Assembly (NCBI GenBank): GCA_035610365.1
Contig: CM069432.1
Coordinates: 186,047,027 to 186,111,026, forward strand
Source: Aquatica leii
Taxonomy: Eukaryota; Arthropoda; Insecta; Coleoptera; Lampyridae
Length of the DNA: 64,000 bases
Direction: 5' to 3'
Part shown: positions 11,915-24,476 of the stretch, in pieces
Layout: the number at the start of each line of letters is the position of its first letter
Numbering within the stretch: position 1 is the stretch's first letter
Program-made: the position numbers and the translations under genes
Notes under the pieces: model-generated
Told to the model about the DNA's origin: nothing
The model's database searches: none
The model's input: only the letters and a program-made list of their open reading frames with translations

Positions 11915-12940
11915 ATGGAGACGCAGCCAGAAGACCACGTGGAACATCAGATCGCAGGACTTACGCAACTAAAGTTACCGCCTTTCTGGCAACCGAACCC
12001 TGTGCTTTGGTTTGCACAAGTAGAAGCCCAGTTCCACAATTAAAAATTCACTGGTGACCTAAATAAATACTTTGCGGTCGTCGCCACGCTAGATGCAACA
12101 GTCTTACAACAGGTAACGGACTTAGTAGCAAACCCTCCCGAAAAGGATAAATACGAGGAGTTAAAAAAACGTTTAACCGAGAGATTCTCCGACTCGAAAG
12201 AACGTCGCCTAAAGAAACTTTTCAACGGGGTAGAACTTGGCAATCGTAACGCGTCACAATTACTCAGGAAGATGCAAACACTGGCAGCAGGCCACATGAC
12301 GGAAGAAGCAATAGTAACTTAGTGGAAACAACGCCTACCCGTCCAAATGCAACTGGTGCTTTCCGCAAGCGACGGAGTCGCCATCGACAAACTTACAGCC
12401 ATAGCAGACAAGATGGCGGAAGTCAATTCGTACGGCACGGCACCTAATATCGAGGCCTTGACGGTGGCTGTAAAGCAGTTGACGGAGTGCTATTATCACA
12501 AACGTTTGGGCGCGATCGCGAAAAGTGCACCGACCTTGTACATGCAAAACTCCATCGAAAAACGACGAGAACCATCGCAAGTAGAGGCGTATAACGACAG
12601 TGAATTTCCTACTAAACGTCTCTTTATAACTCATATTAATATGAAAAGACAATTTTTAATCGATACCGGAGTCGACATCAGTGCTTACCCCCGACGACTT
12701 ATTACATCTAACGTGAGTAAAAGTGATTGCGTATTGTATGCAGCCAATAACACTAAAATTGAAACCTACTGTTTCATCTCTTTAGAACTTGATTTAAACT
12801 TACGACGGTCGTTTCTGTGGCGTTTTATTATCGCGGATATCGACAACTCAATAATTGGTTCAGACTTTTTAAGTTATTTTAGTTTACTTGTAGATATCAA
12901 AAACAAAAGACTAATAGACAATTCTACCTTTCCATCATAA
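11915..12940 (+). pseudogene. Gypsy element A gag-protease fragment
   Basis: The ATG at 11915 opens a Gag-like frame with the insect retrotransposon pattern LKLPPFWQPNPVLWFAQVE, broken by in-frame stops at 12041 (TAA) and 12320 (TAG). The continuation from 12347 is open to 12940. It ends in a retroviral-type aspartic protease with FLIDTGVDISAYP (catalytic Asp in DTG) and the flap/second-strand motif IIGSDFL. No zinc knuckle is seen between Gag and protease, and reverse transcriptase is absent. The copy is therefore 3'-truncated at about 12943. Confidence 0.8.
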
Positions 12941-12943
12941 TAT

Positions 12944-13976
12944 CTTATAGACATCCACATCCCACATCATTATTATTTCGCTATAGAATAAATTTAATTT
13001 TTTATTTTTATAGTTTTTTAAATACCTACTATTTAAAAATAATTTTATAATTTAATAACTGATAATGCGTTTATGAACAACGAATTTAACCAAACCATAA
13101 AAAAAATTATACGACTAATGCGCAGTTGGGAATTATGGGAAATTGCTCGAGAATATATATTTTCGTTTTTTGTCAAATTGTAAGGATTGTGCTATACCAG
13201 CTAGTATCAGTATATAGTTAACGTGAGATAACAACAAGTAATATCTTGTGACTAATACGTTTTATCTTATTATTAGTTTTAGATGAGTAACTGTATTAGA
13301 AACTTTTATACATTCATACTAGTAATAATATTAACAAAACATATTTTTCCATAAATATTTATAGAACCTCTTTGTGTGGATGACATCCAAAGTTGCGACA
13401 TATTTCATAGTACTTAATATGGATATCTTATGGACACCAAAATGTAATGTAAGATATCCATTGGATGTTTTATTGATGTTTTTTGTGCTATATTGTGCAG
13501 CGTTCATATTTTGACTGACCTACGTAACATTACTTCATTTAAACATCTGTAAATACGTCATCTTCAAGTTACTTTGTATTACTAGTGTATTTGGAAAGAA
13601 TGTGCAGTTCTTAACAGCTTAATTAAAATACGTCTTACGTGATAACATTATTTTGTGTTTATTTTTAGTTTTGATGTCAACAAATTAATGGGAAGAAATG
13701 TGCAGTTCTTATAACTAAATTAAATATTATAATATCGTGTTTGATTTCTTTTTATTTACGGCGTCAACAAACTTAGGAGACTATTTAACGCTACAAGTCC
13801 GTAATTTTCGATTTATTTGGCTCAAATTTAGATTTTTTTAAATGTTTTATTAGAACTTTTATTTTGACATTTTTTGCTTGCATTGATTGCATAATTTCAC
13901 CTCCTATGGAAGAAGTTTTTCTAAGTTTAAATTGAAAACAAATTATTTACAGATTTGGACACATTTACTATATGCA
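12944..13976. other. Repeat-derived DNA without genes
   Basis: Around 13375-13490 the words GGATGACATCC, GATATCC and GGATGTTTT recur in both orientations, a weak relative of the motif array near 43640. From about 13505 to 13700 the sequence matches pogo-like copy 1 (GACTGACCTACGTAACATTA, AAACATCTGTAAATACG). No open frame was recognised. Confidence 0.45.
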
Positions 13977-13980
13977 ATTT

Positions 13981-14207
13981 TATAACGTAGTTGTCATTAC
14001 ACGTTATTTATTGTAATTAATAATATAAATGTTATTGAAATAATACACAACACATGTTACAAATTTAAACTTAAGGTAACCACAAGCGTTCCACAAGAAT
14101 GATAATCACGCGTTCTTTCTTACATTCGCGCCATCATATCCTCTTATCTCTCGACTACCATCGATGTTGTCGACTCTGATCGGAATTTTATGTACAGGAT
14201 GGTTATA
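13981..14207 (-). repeat. 3' LTR of Gypsy B
   Basis: On the minus strand it begins TATAACCATCC next to the purine-rich tract and ends CTACGTTATA. The same sequence is found split at 18960-19075 and 22805-22903. It differs from that copy by an extra GAATGATAATCA (or a deletion there) and a G/T change early in the plus-strand reading. Confidence 0.9.
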
Positions 14208-14219
14208 CTCCCCCTCAGG
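14208..14219 (-). promoter_or_regulatory. Polypurine tract of Gypsy B
   Basis: The minus strand reads CCTGAGGGGGAG immediately upstream of the 3' LTR, the position where plus-strand DNA synthesis is primed in LTR elements. Confidence 0.75.
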
Positions 14220-14335
14220 TTGTCGTTAAGCGCCCTCGCACGACAATCTGTTGGAAAAACTGTTGCTAATAGTCATTGCGTAGTTTTCTTCTTCGGACGT
14301 CCTCGGCGTCTTTTTGGATGTACTGCGGTAGGAAT

Positions 14336-17300
14336 TTAAAATCGGCCTTGGTAAAAAGGCGTAAGATCCGAAACATGATACTTTCCTACGGTTACAGTTG
14401 GATTTGCGGGGTCAGCTATCTCGTAGCTCACTTTGGATGCCGGTTTCATTATAAGATATGGACCGTCCCTTCAAGGACCAATCTTGGACGCTGTGTGTTG
14501 AGCGGCACTGCTCAACATGTGACTTTTTACAAGGACTAGGTCACCCTGTTGAAGCCAGGTCTAGTCTGTCTTTTTCGATCGGCATACTGCTTACTCTTGT
14601 CTTGTTGAACATTCTGCAGGTCATGAGTTTCTTGCAAGACATCTGTCATTCTTGCTAAATAAGGTGAAACGGCAGGAACATAATTTTCTACTTCCTTGAT
14701 TTGACGCATTTCACGTGAGACCTCATAAGCTGTTCTAAGCTCTCTTGCAAAGGTAAGATATGCTGGAGTGCGCCCCGTGGTTTGACAAGGAGCACTATTG
14801 AAAGCAAAACGTAACGATGCTAGTTTCTCATCCCACGATGTGTGATCACCTTGCGTAAGGATTGCAAGCCTGGGCTTTAAATCTCTGTTTTTCCGTTCTA
14901 CCGGATTAGATTCGGCATGATACAATGGAGTCAATTCTTGACTAATCTTCAGGCAGGTACAAACATGTTACATTATTTCACTAACAAATTGCACACCGTT
15001 GTCACTAACAAGTCTTCGCGGAATTCCATAACGTAAGAATACTTCTTCAATAAGAATTGTGGCGGTGGCAATTGATGTTGCTTGTTTCATAGGGAACATT
15101 TCTATCCACCTTGAAGCAGTATCTTCCACAATCAAGACCCATTTGTTCCCTTTTTTTGTTTCAGGCAAAGGACCAAAGAAATCGACTGACACTGTTTCAA
15201 AACGAGCTGAAGGTATTGTCCAACGGGCTTCTGGTTCGATGCTTTATAGCGCTGACATTCGATACAAGTTTTTACATGAGTCATCACTGATTTTCTCATT
15301 CCTGGCCAATAATAACGTTTTCGTATTCTTTGCAACGTACGTTCAATACCATCATGACACGAAATTTGTTCATGGTATTCTCGTAGTATCTCTTCGCGAT
15401 CTTCTTTTGGAATGACAAGTTGCGCGTCCTCTTGGTCGTTGTCGGATAAGTAACGATAGAGAATACCTTTCTCCATGACGTACCCTCTTTCAGACCATTT
15501 CTGAGCCTCTTCAAGACGAGTTGCAGATTCAAGGTCATTTATAATTGTTGACAGATTGGTATCCGCAAGCTGACGTATGCGAAGCTCGCTTAGAGAAACT
15601 CGTGGTAAATTGAAAGTAATCTGACATCTTGTTTTGATCTCAGATTCAGAAATAGGGGGTCGAGACAACGTATCAGCTACGACATTAGCTTTTCCTGGAG
15701 TGTACTGAATCTTGAGATTAAAGGATTGGAGTTGCAAAGCCCATCTGGCAAGTCTTCCAGTAGGAGTTTTAATAGACATGAGCCAACGAAGTGGCTGATG
15801 GTCGGTACCAATGGTTATATCTGTTGAACCCTCAGTGTACCCTCGAAACTTGGCAACAGCAAAAACAAGAGCCAGCGCCTCTCTTTCGGTAGTAGAGTAA
15901 TTCCTCTCAGAAGACGTCAAGAGGCGACTCGCGTATTCAACTGGTTTTTCCTGGTTATGTTCCCCTTGCATTAAGACTGCTCCAATCCCATAATCACTGC
16001 TATCAGTTCGGATTATAAATGGTTTTGTATCATCTGCTTGGCAAAGAATGGGAGCTGTGATTAAACATCTTTTAAGTGTTTGGAAAGATTTTTCTTCCAA
16101 ATCTCCCCATTCCCAAGTGGCAGATTTCTTTGTAAGATCCGTCAGTGGGCGAGCTAGTTCGGAGAACTTCAGAATAAACTTGCGAAACCAGCTGCACGTT
16201 TGCACAAAAGTGCGTAACTGTTTAAGATTCACTGGAGGTGACCATGTTTTCAAAGCGACGATGTTGTCTGGGTCAGCTTGTATTCCGCCATTGGTAATAA
16301 CATGACCCAGGAACTTTACCTCTTCACAAGCGAAAGCACATTTTCCCCGGTTTGCACGCAGATTAAATTGTTCTAGGCGTTTGAAAACTTCATGTAGATC
16401 TTCAAGATGTTTTTCATATGATTCAGAAAGGATGATCAGATCATCAAGGTAAGCATAAACATTTGCCTTTATTCCAACTTTGAACCTGTCGATCATTCTG
16501 GAGAAGGTGGCAAGAGCGTTACATAATCCAAAAGGTAACCGCTTCCATCGAAACATACCAAAAGGCGTAACAAAAGCTGTCTTGTCTCTGTCGGCTTTGT
16601 GAACGCTAATCTGATGGTAACCAGATTGAAGGTCTATTGTGGACATAAATTTAGTAGGCTTAGCAGAATGTAGAAGATCATCAATACGAGGCATTGGGTA
16701 ACGATCGCAAACAGTGATCGCATTAAGGCGACGATAATCAACGCAAAGACGATATTGACCAGACTTCTTAGGAACCAGAACTACTGGCGCTGCCCAAGGA
16801 CTTTCACATTCCTCAATGATGTCATCGGCAAGCAACTGGTCTAACTGTTGTCGTAAGATCTCTTTCTTCGCTTTGGTCATATGGTATGGTGGTGAAAAAA
16901 TAGGAGTTTTTTCAGGCTGAATAACTATTCTGTGTTCAGCATAATCCGTAGGCTCTCCCCCTGGACGAAATGTAGTTTCATGCTTGGTAAGGAAACTGTT
17001 AAATGATCGTCGTTGATCTGGAGTGAGCATGGTTCCCTCATCTTCTCTCAATGAAGTGAACAAAACGTTATCAATACTTGTGGAAGACTCGACAAGACTA
17101 CCATCTATACGAGTTTCAGTAGCATATGGGAACGGCATTTCAGGATTCTCGATGAAGCACCACGTTTGGTCGGCAGTGTTTAAAAGAACTCGAGCTTTTG
17201 AAACGAAATCTATTCCCAAAAGAGTACGATTAGATTTGGCATTTGGAAGAACAATCATCTCCACAGTGATAGTCTTATGAGCAATTTGTATGAGTACTGT

Positions 17301-18500
17301 CGTTGTTAAGACCTCTTGTAGTGTATCAGTACCATCAGCTAGGGTTACGGAAAAGTTTTGTCTAGTGAAACAGCAACGATTTTTGAAAAGATTGTATAAT
17401 GTTTCACCAGCGACTGATCTTGTGGCTCCAGTATCAGCGATAGCAGTTCCATTGGAGTCCCAGATTTGAATTGGTAGAATGGGCCTTTGTAAACTTGGAA
17501 ACTTCTTTGCATCAAGTTCGCAGAAGCTTGGTTCTGATGAGGTTTGAAAAGCTTCAGCGGATGTTTTTGAGCGACAGTTCGAACAATTGGAACGAATGAC
17601 TCCAGGAGTTCCACATCCGTAGCACAATAAAACTGGACGCGCGACAGCGTTCGGTTCACTCGAAACAGTTGTTTCGGTCAAAGTCTTTATTTTATTTAAC
17701 TGTTTTTGTTTCTTGTTGCACTCGTTGATATGGTGTCCTTTCACACGGCAATACGCGCACTTTCCACTAAAAGTTCCTAATCTGTCTTTCTTATCAGGTT
17801 TTTCAAACGCGCGGGAGGCCAAAACATTTTCATTCACTGGGTTCTCTGACAAAATTTCATCTAAAGATGCTTCGATTGCACGTGCTTTTATCAAAAGTTC
17901 ATTGAAAGTTTTAACATCGTCACGCGGAATCCGTTCACGAACGCGGCGATTTAAAAGACCGTATACCATATCTAAACAAACGTTTTCTTCTAATTTATAC
18001 GGCAACTGAGCTATAAGAGCGCGAGCATTACAGACAAATATTTCTGTCTTCATTTTGTTTTGTTCTTCAGAGAACAATTTCTTAAAAATGTTAAAAGGAG
18101 GTGTCTTCTGACCATAAGCTTGTTTTATCAACTCGATGGCTTCTTGCCATGTAGTAATTGAATACTGGATTCCTTGATACCAAACAGAAGCAATACCGGT
18201 AAGAAGAACGGGCAAACCTCTAAGAGCGTTTTAATCAGACACGTTCGCACAATTTTTAAAAATTAAGACGGTATCTAAAAAAGCTTCTACTGAAGAAGAC
18301 GCTTCACCATCAAAACGCGCGGTACATGTAGCAAAGTTACCATTTTGTTCTTTTGGCGTTGGCGTGCTGTCGGAACTACGCAAAGGTTGTTGTATAGATA
18401 ACAAAAGTTCGCGAAATTGTTCAGTTGTTAAGGTCACGGAAGACGAAACATCATCCTTTTTTGGAGGCATGTTTCCCGATAGACGTAAAGAATAATTCAC
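14336..18500 (-). pseudogene. Gypsy B gag-pol polyprotein (damaged)
   Basis: One long frame with Gag, two zinc knuckles (CAYCRVKGHHINEC and a CYGCGTPG variant), aspartic protease (IADTGATRS), reverse transcriptase (YPMPRIDD, FGLCNALATF and the catalytic YLDD), RNase H (RTDSSDYGIGAVL, TDHQPLRWL), an HHCC integrase finger, the integrase core with catalytic Asp, Asp and Glu (VDFFGP, SDNGVQF, NPVERKN), and a C-terminal DGPY-type module ending at 14336. Lesions seen: TAA in gag at 18233-18231; a 1-base frameshift near 15210 at the start of the integrase core; TAA at 14970-14968; a frameshift near 14560; and a stop just before the DGPY module. The central 15132-18215 part is open for 1027 codons, so decay is recent. 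Confidence 0.92.
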
Positions 18501-18940
18501 TAAGAACGCGCAACAACGTTCAATTAAAGTGTAGCTAAATTATTCGGTTTAGATTAAAAAGTTACTTATAGCTTCTCGTAAAATAAACACAAAGATGTAA
18601 TCTGCATTCGCGAAATTTGAGTATGTAAATACGTTCAACAATACGCAGAATTGAACAAAACTCAAAAGAATTCACACCACAAGATTAATTACATGTACAT
18701 TGAATAATGCGAATGAGCGTTATTTTTAATACACATACATTCACTATTATTAATTTATCGAAAAAATTCCGGAGTATCAATAAGGACGTTATTCAAGCAC
18801 GTACGATTTTTTTTTGCAAGATCGACAAGACGTAGCAAGATACGTTAAGGTCAACGGTCGATATACGCAATTAGAATCCAAAGCGCTGAATCGACAATTC
18901 GCACAGTATGAATTATTTCACAACATTTACCATTTTTTGA

Positions 18941-18958
18941 GCCCTCGTTGGTGCGCCA
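18941..18958 (-). promoter_or_regulatory. Primer-binding site of Gypsy B
   Basis: The minus strand reads TGGCGCACCAACGAGGGC one base after the 5' LTR end. It starts with TGG, complementary to a tRNA CCA tail. The tRNA was not identified. Confidence 0.7.
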
Positions 18959-18959
18959 C

Positions 18960-19075
18960 TATAACGTAGTTGTCATTACACGGTATTTATTGTAATTAAT
19001 AATATAAATGTTATTGAAATAATACACAACACATGTTACAAATTTAAACTTAAGGTAACCACAAGCGTTCCACAA
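18960..19075 (-). repeat. 5' LTR of Gypsy B, first half
   Basis: Matches the 3' LTR up to GCGTTCCACAA, where the P element enters. The rest of the LTR resumes at 22805 after the duplicated 8-bp target. Confidence 0.92.
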
Positions 19076-22000
19076 CAGGGGGTATTCGCTTCATACAAAT
19101 TTTATGTACAACACGATTTTCTGAGCCATCTATGATTGGCTTAAGAATTATTTTGACATTTGTGATTATTTACAGCTAAGGTGCAAACCTTTCAATGATG
19201 TCATTCGCGCACAATTTATTTCAAATTTGTTTCGCGTTTAATCAGCCTATTCAGCATTTATTTTGCTGTATTAGCTTTTTTCTTAACCAAACTAAAACGT
19301 TGTTTAAGTTTATTGCTTTGGATTATTGGTATTTTATTTAATTTAAAGAGCATGAACAAGGTATGTTTTATAATAGATAATATAAATTGATTCGTTACTA
19401 ATTATTTAATAATCTTCTAGAATGATTGCATTGTTAGAGGATGTCCCTCTCTTCACATGCAGTTTACTTTACCAAGAAGTAAGGGCCGTCGGGATTTGTG
19501 GTTGGGAATGGTGCAGCGTGAAGATTTAAAACTTATTACATTTAGCACACTAAAAAATTATGGTGTGTGCGCTGCCCATTTCCAACGTATTGCTTTTGTC
19601 GATGCTTCGTGCACCAAGTTGTGTCGCAATGCAATTCCGAATGGTAAGATTAAATACATGGTTTATTTAATATGCATAACTATTTATTTTAAACAGGTCC
19701 ATGTGAAGAGAGTGGACAAACTCGATCTCTTACTCCACCTTCGAGTGTTTTACCTCATTTTGGTATGTAATAAATTGCCAATTATATAATGTTACTGACA
19801 AATATTTTATTATTTATTCAGATACTTCTCCCGAAAAATGTAATGTTCAAGTCTTGCAGCACACTACGAAAACTTATAGTAAAATTGTGACTTCTACCGC
19901 TTCTACCGAGTGTGCTGCAAGACTTGTAAGTACTGACACTACTGGAGAAGTGGCAAGCACTTCACAACAATCAGGTAAGTAATGACATTGTAAATGGAAA
20001 AGATTTTACTTTTGTAATTTGTAGAAATCGTCAACGTTCAACCTCACGTGAGTGAAAAAATACAACAGCTAAAAGATATTATTAGAAAACAGAAAAGGGT
20101 AATTCATAATATTCAATCTAAATTAATTAAAAACAAAAATTCAAAAAAAGTTTCCAGGAGTGCAAGGTTTTTCCAATTTATCTCCTGCCTTACAAACCTG
20201 TCTATTTACCGTAAAAGTCCTAAATGTTACCGCTTCCTTCAAGCCCTTTTTTGCACAATTCCTTCTTTGAGTACCCTTCAAAAACTCCAACGTAATCTTA
20301 AATTGGTACCTGGTATAAATAGCAAATATTTTGATTATTTAAATAAAGTTAGTGAATCATTAATGCCGATGGAAAGATTTGTTGTTTTAGCTTGGGATGA
20401 AATGTCTATCGATCCTACTGTCCATTTTCGTAATTTCAGTTTGGGACTTGATGGATTTGAGGAATTGGCTGCTGGAAGAGGGGTACGAATTGTTGATCAT
20501 GCTTTGGTGTTCATGATTCGCGGTTTACGGAAAAGTTTTAGGCAACCTGTTGCCTTCTACTTTTCCGCTAAATGTGCGAATACTGTTCAGCTAAAAGCAT
20601 GCATCAGGCAAGTCATTGAGGCCGTTCATGAAAAGACTAAATTCCGCATACTTGCATCTGTTTGTGAAATGGGTCCTAGTAATCATCCTGCCATTAGCAG
20701 TCTTGCAGCTGATAGTGGCAGGAATGATTGCGTCTACAATGTCCTTGGTCATAAAATTATACATTTATTTGATGTTCCGCATCTAATTAAATGTGTTAGA
20801 AATAATTTTATGACCAAGGATATTAAAGTCTCAAGTGGGATTGCGAAATGGGACCACTTCAAAACAAGTGTACGAGGACAGCCAATCTGCTGACCCTGCT
20901 GGTAAAATATGTAAGCTTACACGCTCGCATATTTTTCCAGAAGGGAAACAGAAGATGAAGGTAAAACTCACTACACAAGTTTTTAGTGGCTTTGTGGCTG
21001 TCCTACTGAGATTTGCAGATAAAGTCCAGCGTGACGGACAGATGAGGTATGTGGCTACTGAAGAATTTATTAGTTTCATGAACGACCTTTTTGATACTCT
21101 TAATTCTTCAGCCAAGTCTTCATCTTCGTTAGATCGCAGACTTGAAATTAACTCAGTTCATCACGAGTTTTTGGCCAAAGCGAAAATGATACTAGGATCG
21201 ATAGAGTTTTATGTCGGTGAACAACGACAAAGAGTTCCACCCTGCATTAATGGATTACTAATTACTATTCGAAATGTGCAAGCTTTGTGGAGTTCTCTAA
21301 AGGATCTTGGTTTTAACTATCTTTTCACAAGACGTTTGAATCAAGATCCCTTAGAAAACTTTTTTGGCTTAATTCGAGGTATGTGTGGGCAAAACCGTAC
21401 TCCATCGACTTCCCAATTTGTTTCTGCTTATAGTGCCTCGATTGTTTCACAAACAAGCAGAGGTACTATTGGAGCAAATTGTGAAGTGGATGGAGATTCC
21501 TTCTTATCAAACCTGGAATTCCTTCTTTCTCCAAATTCCTCTGATTCCAGCAGTACCTTAATTCATCCACAACGAATCCTAACACAACCTGCTCACCGAC
21601 TCGTGGCACATTCTGAATCGTTACTTAGTAACCAAAATAGTGGCTATTTTGCTGGCTACCTTTTAAAGCGCATTTTAAATCATACTTGCAATTCTTGTTG
21701 CCGTTTTTTTTTAACGAAGACTCGAATTCCAAGTCATGATTTAATTGTGTACAAAGATTACGGTTCCTTTCTCGTTTACCCAAAATCCTATTTTATTAAC
21801 CAAGTCCATAGTGATCGTTTTTTCATTTTTTCCAGCATTCCAAAGTTTATTGACAGTCCTTCCATTTTTCGCCAAATTAGTTCCTCTATCCCATTTAAAT
21901 TAAATAATCCCTGTGACCTGCATTCCACTTCATTTGAAACCAAATACCGTTTTTTTATCACCTTAACCCTTCTCCATTACTTTTGCAAACTTGTTAATAA

Positions 22001-22796
22001 TAAGCTCCATAAAAAAGACCTCCGCCCTCATTCTATAATTGACAAATTCCTATCCATTTCATATCCGTCCTTGCACTCCTTGAGATAAATGTATTTTATG
22101 AATATTATTAATTGCCTTTTCCTGTTTTCAATTTTTCAAAATTATTTTTAAATTATCAATTTAATGGAAAATATGATACTCAGAGTTTCTTTTTAATCAA
22201 TGGGAATCCAAAATTACTTATTCAATAAATAAATACTGTTTATACTAAAAAACTACAAGACTTTTGTTGAAATAAATTACTAATCAAATTAATCGTTTAG
22301 ATGGAAACCATTTGATTAATAAGAAACATCAATTTTGTAATGGAATCTATGTATTATCCAAAACTAGTTATTTAAATAGATCTTTCACATTGTTGATAAC
22401 TATGTTTAGTTTTTTGTCATTGTTTGACTGATGTTTGTTAAAATAACTAATTGTATAACAACCAATTATTCAAAAAATTGATTATTTATGTACATCAACA
22501 ATACAACCAAAGAATTCTGTAGTATTGTGTATATATTTTGTATGTATTTTATTATTCTGATTTTGTTAACAATTTTTACATAAATAAATTGTGTTTTAAA
22601 TTGAAATAATTGTTTTATTTATAAATTTTAAATGTATGTATTTATGTTAATTAATATAAATATGAGATGGCGCTACAGTGTAGATTTCTATAATTCAACA
22701 AAAATAGTTCTTAGGCCAAACATAGATGTCCATAGTGTCGAAAAATTATACGATTTTTAATACACGGAGTGCTGCATCTTCCTTACATTATCTTTG
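19076..22796 (+). mobile_element. P-superfamily DNA transposon (3.72 kb), inserted in an LTR
   Basis: The insertion interrupts the Gypsy B LTR and is bracketed by TTCCACAA at 19068-19075 and 22797-22804. This 8-bp TSD is the size typical of P elements. The ends are CAGGGGG on the left and (reverse complement) CAAAGAT on the right, so both start with CA. The extreme termini match poorly, but subterminal inverted repeats are clear: CATCTATGATTGGCTTAAGAA near 19127 and its counterpart on the minus strand near 22728-22706. It encodes a THAP-domain transposase on the plus strand. It is the youngest insertion in this stack because it sits inside an already young LTR. Confidence 0.92.
19352..22088 (+). 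CDS. P-element (THAP9-like) transposase, intact but for one frameshift
   Basis: Five exons can be read with in-frame GT-AG junctions: 19352-19360, 19421-19643, 19697-19762, 19822-19974 and 20025-22088, giving about 838 residues, close to P and THAP9 transposase lengths. The N terminus is a THAP zinc finger (C-x4-C in CIVRGC, a Trp in RRDLW, C-x2-H in CAAHF) that should bind subterminal DNA. A coiled-coil-like segment (EKIQQLKDIIRKQKR) follows. The RNase H-fold core has acidic motifs LAWDEMSID, LFDVPHLIKCVRNN and RLNQDPLENFF, the expected catalytic D, D and E regions. A single frame change in an A-rich run near 20860-20870 separates the two long frames (stop at 20893; other frame open to 22088). 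It could be a real mutation or an assembly error. Confidence 0.9.
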
Positions 22797-22903
22797 TTCC
22801 ACAACGCGTTCTTTCTTACATTCGCGCCATCATATCCTCTTATCTCTCGACTACCATCGATGTTGTCGACTCTGATCGGAATTTTATGTACAGGATGGTT
22901 ATA
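22797..22903 (-). repeat. TSD plus second half of the 5' LTR of Gypsy B
   Basis: 22797-22804 is the second copy of TTCCACAA. 22805-22903 matches the 3' LTR from CGCGTTCTTTC to GGTTATA, after which unrelated flanking sequence begins with ATTT. Confidence 0.9.
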
Positions 22904-22907
22904 ATTT

Positions 22908-24190
22908 TTTTATAATAAACTTTTCTTTGCTTATAAATAAAATTATTTTTTTTGTTTAATTTAATCATATGTTGTTATTGATTTTGCATATTTTTACCTT
23001 TGTTTTGTTTTGAAAATATATACAAAGTATATAATAAATATATAATTCTTTTATTATTAAGGTATTAAATTTAAACTAAAATGATTTAAGCCTATTAGAG
23101 GCCACAACTTTTACCTGGCACCCCGGCGTCAACGTACCTTTGCACGACTCTGATCCTAACTTATTTTGCTTTAAAAAATGTTTTAAATACTTTTCACCAA
23201 CTAGCAAGTTTCTTTACATTTATTTTAAAAATAGCAGATGAAATATACTCGCACAAACTTTTTTTGTGTTTCTCATAAAATAAATAACATATCACATTAT
23301 CACTACTGTTTTAGATTCAGAAAAAAAACTATAACTAGAAAAAAATCCAAGTATTGTTTTTAAGAATTCTTTTTTTTTTTTCATTTGCATCACTACTCTC
23401 TTCTATCTTTCTATTCGTGCATGAATGGTATCAACTTTCAGGCAAGCATGTAACCTTAAAATGTATTTATGTTTAATTTATAGTTCATTTGATGAGAGGT
23501 TTTATAGCGTTACAATCGAAAAATAGCACATAATGTGATGAGAAGTTATCGCTCCAGATAACAAATACAGAATCATTAGCATTTAAATTAATGTATTTCA
23601 AGAAAGATTCCCACTACCTCCAACTACGGACTCGTCGCAGACAAAGTATGATCCTACTTTCTCTACTGAATCCACACATTTTGTAATTAAAAGTCCATAA
23701 CTTCAGGGATAAAAACTCAACATTCGTTAGTAGAAGAGTTGATAAGTATTTCTGTAAATCAACTGAGAAGGTTTTGGTGTTCGCCTGAGTCTTAGCAGTC
23801 GTAGTAAGTTTGTAATTCAAGATGTTCCTCCTGAGATATACACTCTTTGTTTCATCACATGTATCATTTCCTGGTTCTTTAACCCGGCATTAGTCGCAAT
23901 ATAATGTGGCTCGCGGATACTCGTACGGTGAGCATTTTGCTCACTTTTATATTTTACTATATATCATATTTATTGAACAAAAATTAATAATTGAACACTT
24001 GAATTTCACAAAAAGAATATAAAATAAGTGTAACTTCGTTAATCGCGAAATGAGGAAAATGCTCATAATTTAAAGTTATTATTAATATAATCTAGGGTTT
24101 TAAGTTGAAGAATTCTAAGTTGCATATAAGTTAAAATAAGAAAAAATCTATTTATAACAGGGCTTGTAATTTTTATTTCTAAGAATGCAA
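22908..24190. other. Intergenic DNA, no gene recognised
   Basis: AT-rich with a few GC-richer words (for example GAGGCCACAAC near 23100). The minus-strand 68-codon frame at 23614-23820 has no recognisable motif or splice context. Confidence 0.5.
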
Positions 24191-24476
24191 CGTTCTTGCC
24201 ATAAGAGAAGATCCCTACGTCATTACCTACTGATGTAAGAAATAACATACCGACTATTATATAAGCAAGACATTAACTAGGTATGTGTAAAACAAAGAGG
24301 GAAGATTGATTGCAGGCGTTATGAATAAAGTTATTCAATTGACTCCCATCAAACTCCCATCAAGTTGACGTTTTGTCAAACACGGTTTGCTGCCATTTTC
24401 CCCTCGTTTTGTATCTTTGGTTATTATTATTATTTTGCATTATTTTATTTCAAACTGTTCTTTTTAGAACAAAAAC

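Larger units (their letters stand above)
13977..22907 (-). mobile_element. Ty3/Gypsy LTR retrotransposon B, 5' LTR split by a P element
   Basis: Read on the minus strand: 5' LTR (22903 down to 18960, interrupted), primer-binding site, gag-pol, polypurine tract, 3' LTR (14207-13981). The two LTRs are nearly identical apart from a substitution and a 12-bp indel, so the insertion is recent. ATTT at 13977-13980 and 22904-22907 fits a 4-bp TSD for the whole structure. Removing the 3.72-kb P element gives an element of about 5.2 kb, a typical Gypsy size. Its gag-pol is broken by stops and frameshifts. Confidence 0.9.

Noticed and set aside
12335..12652. 105-codon minus-strand frame
   Set aside because: It is antisense to the Gag-protease frame of Gypsy A, whose motifs are clear on the plus strand.
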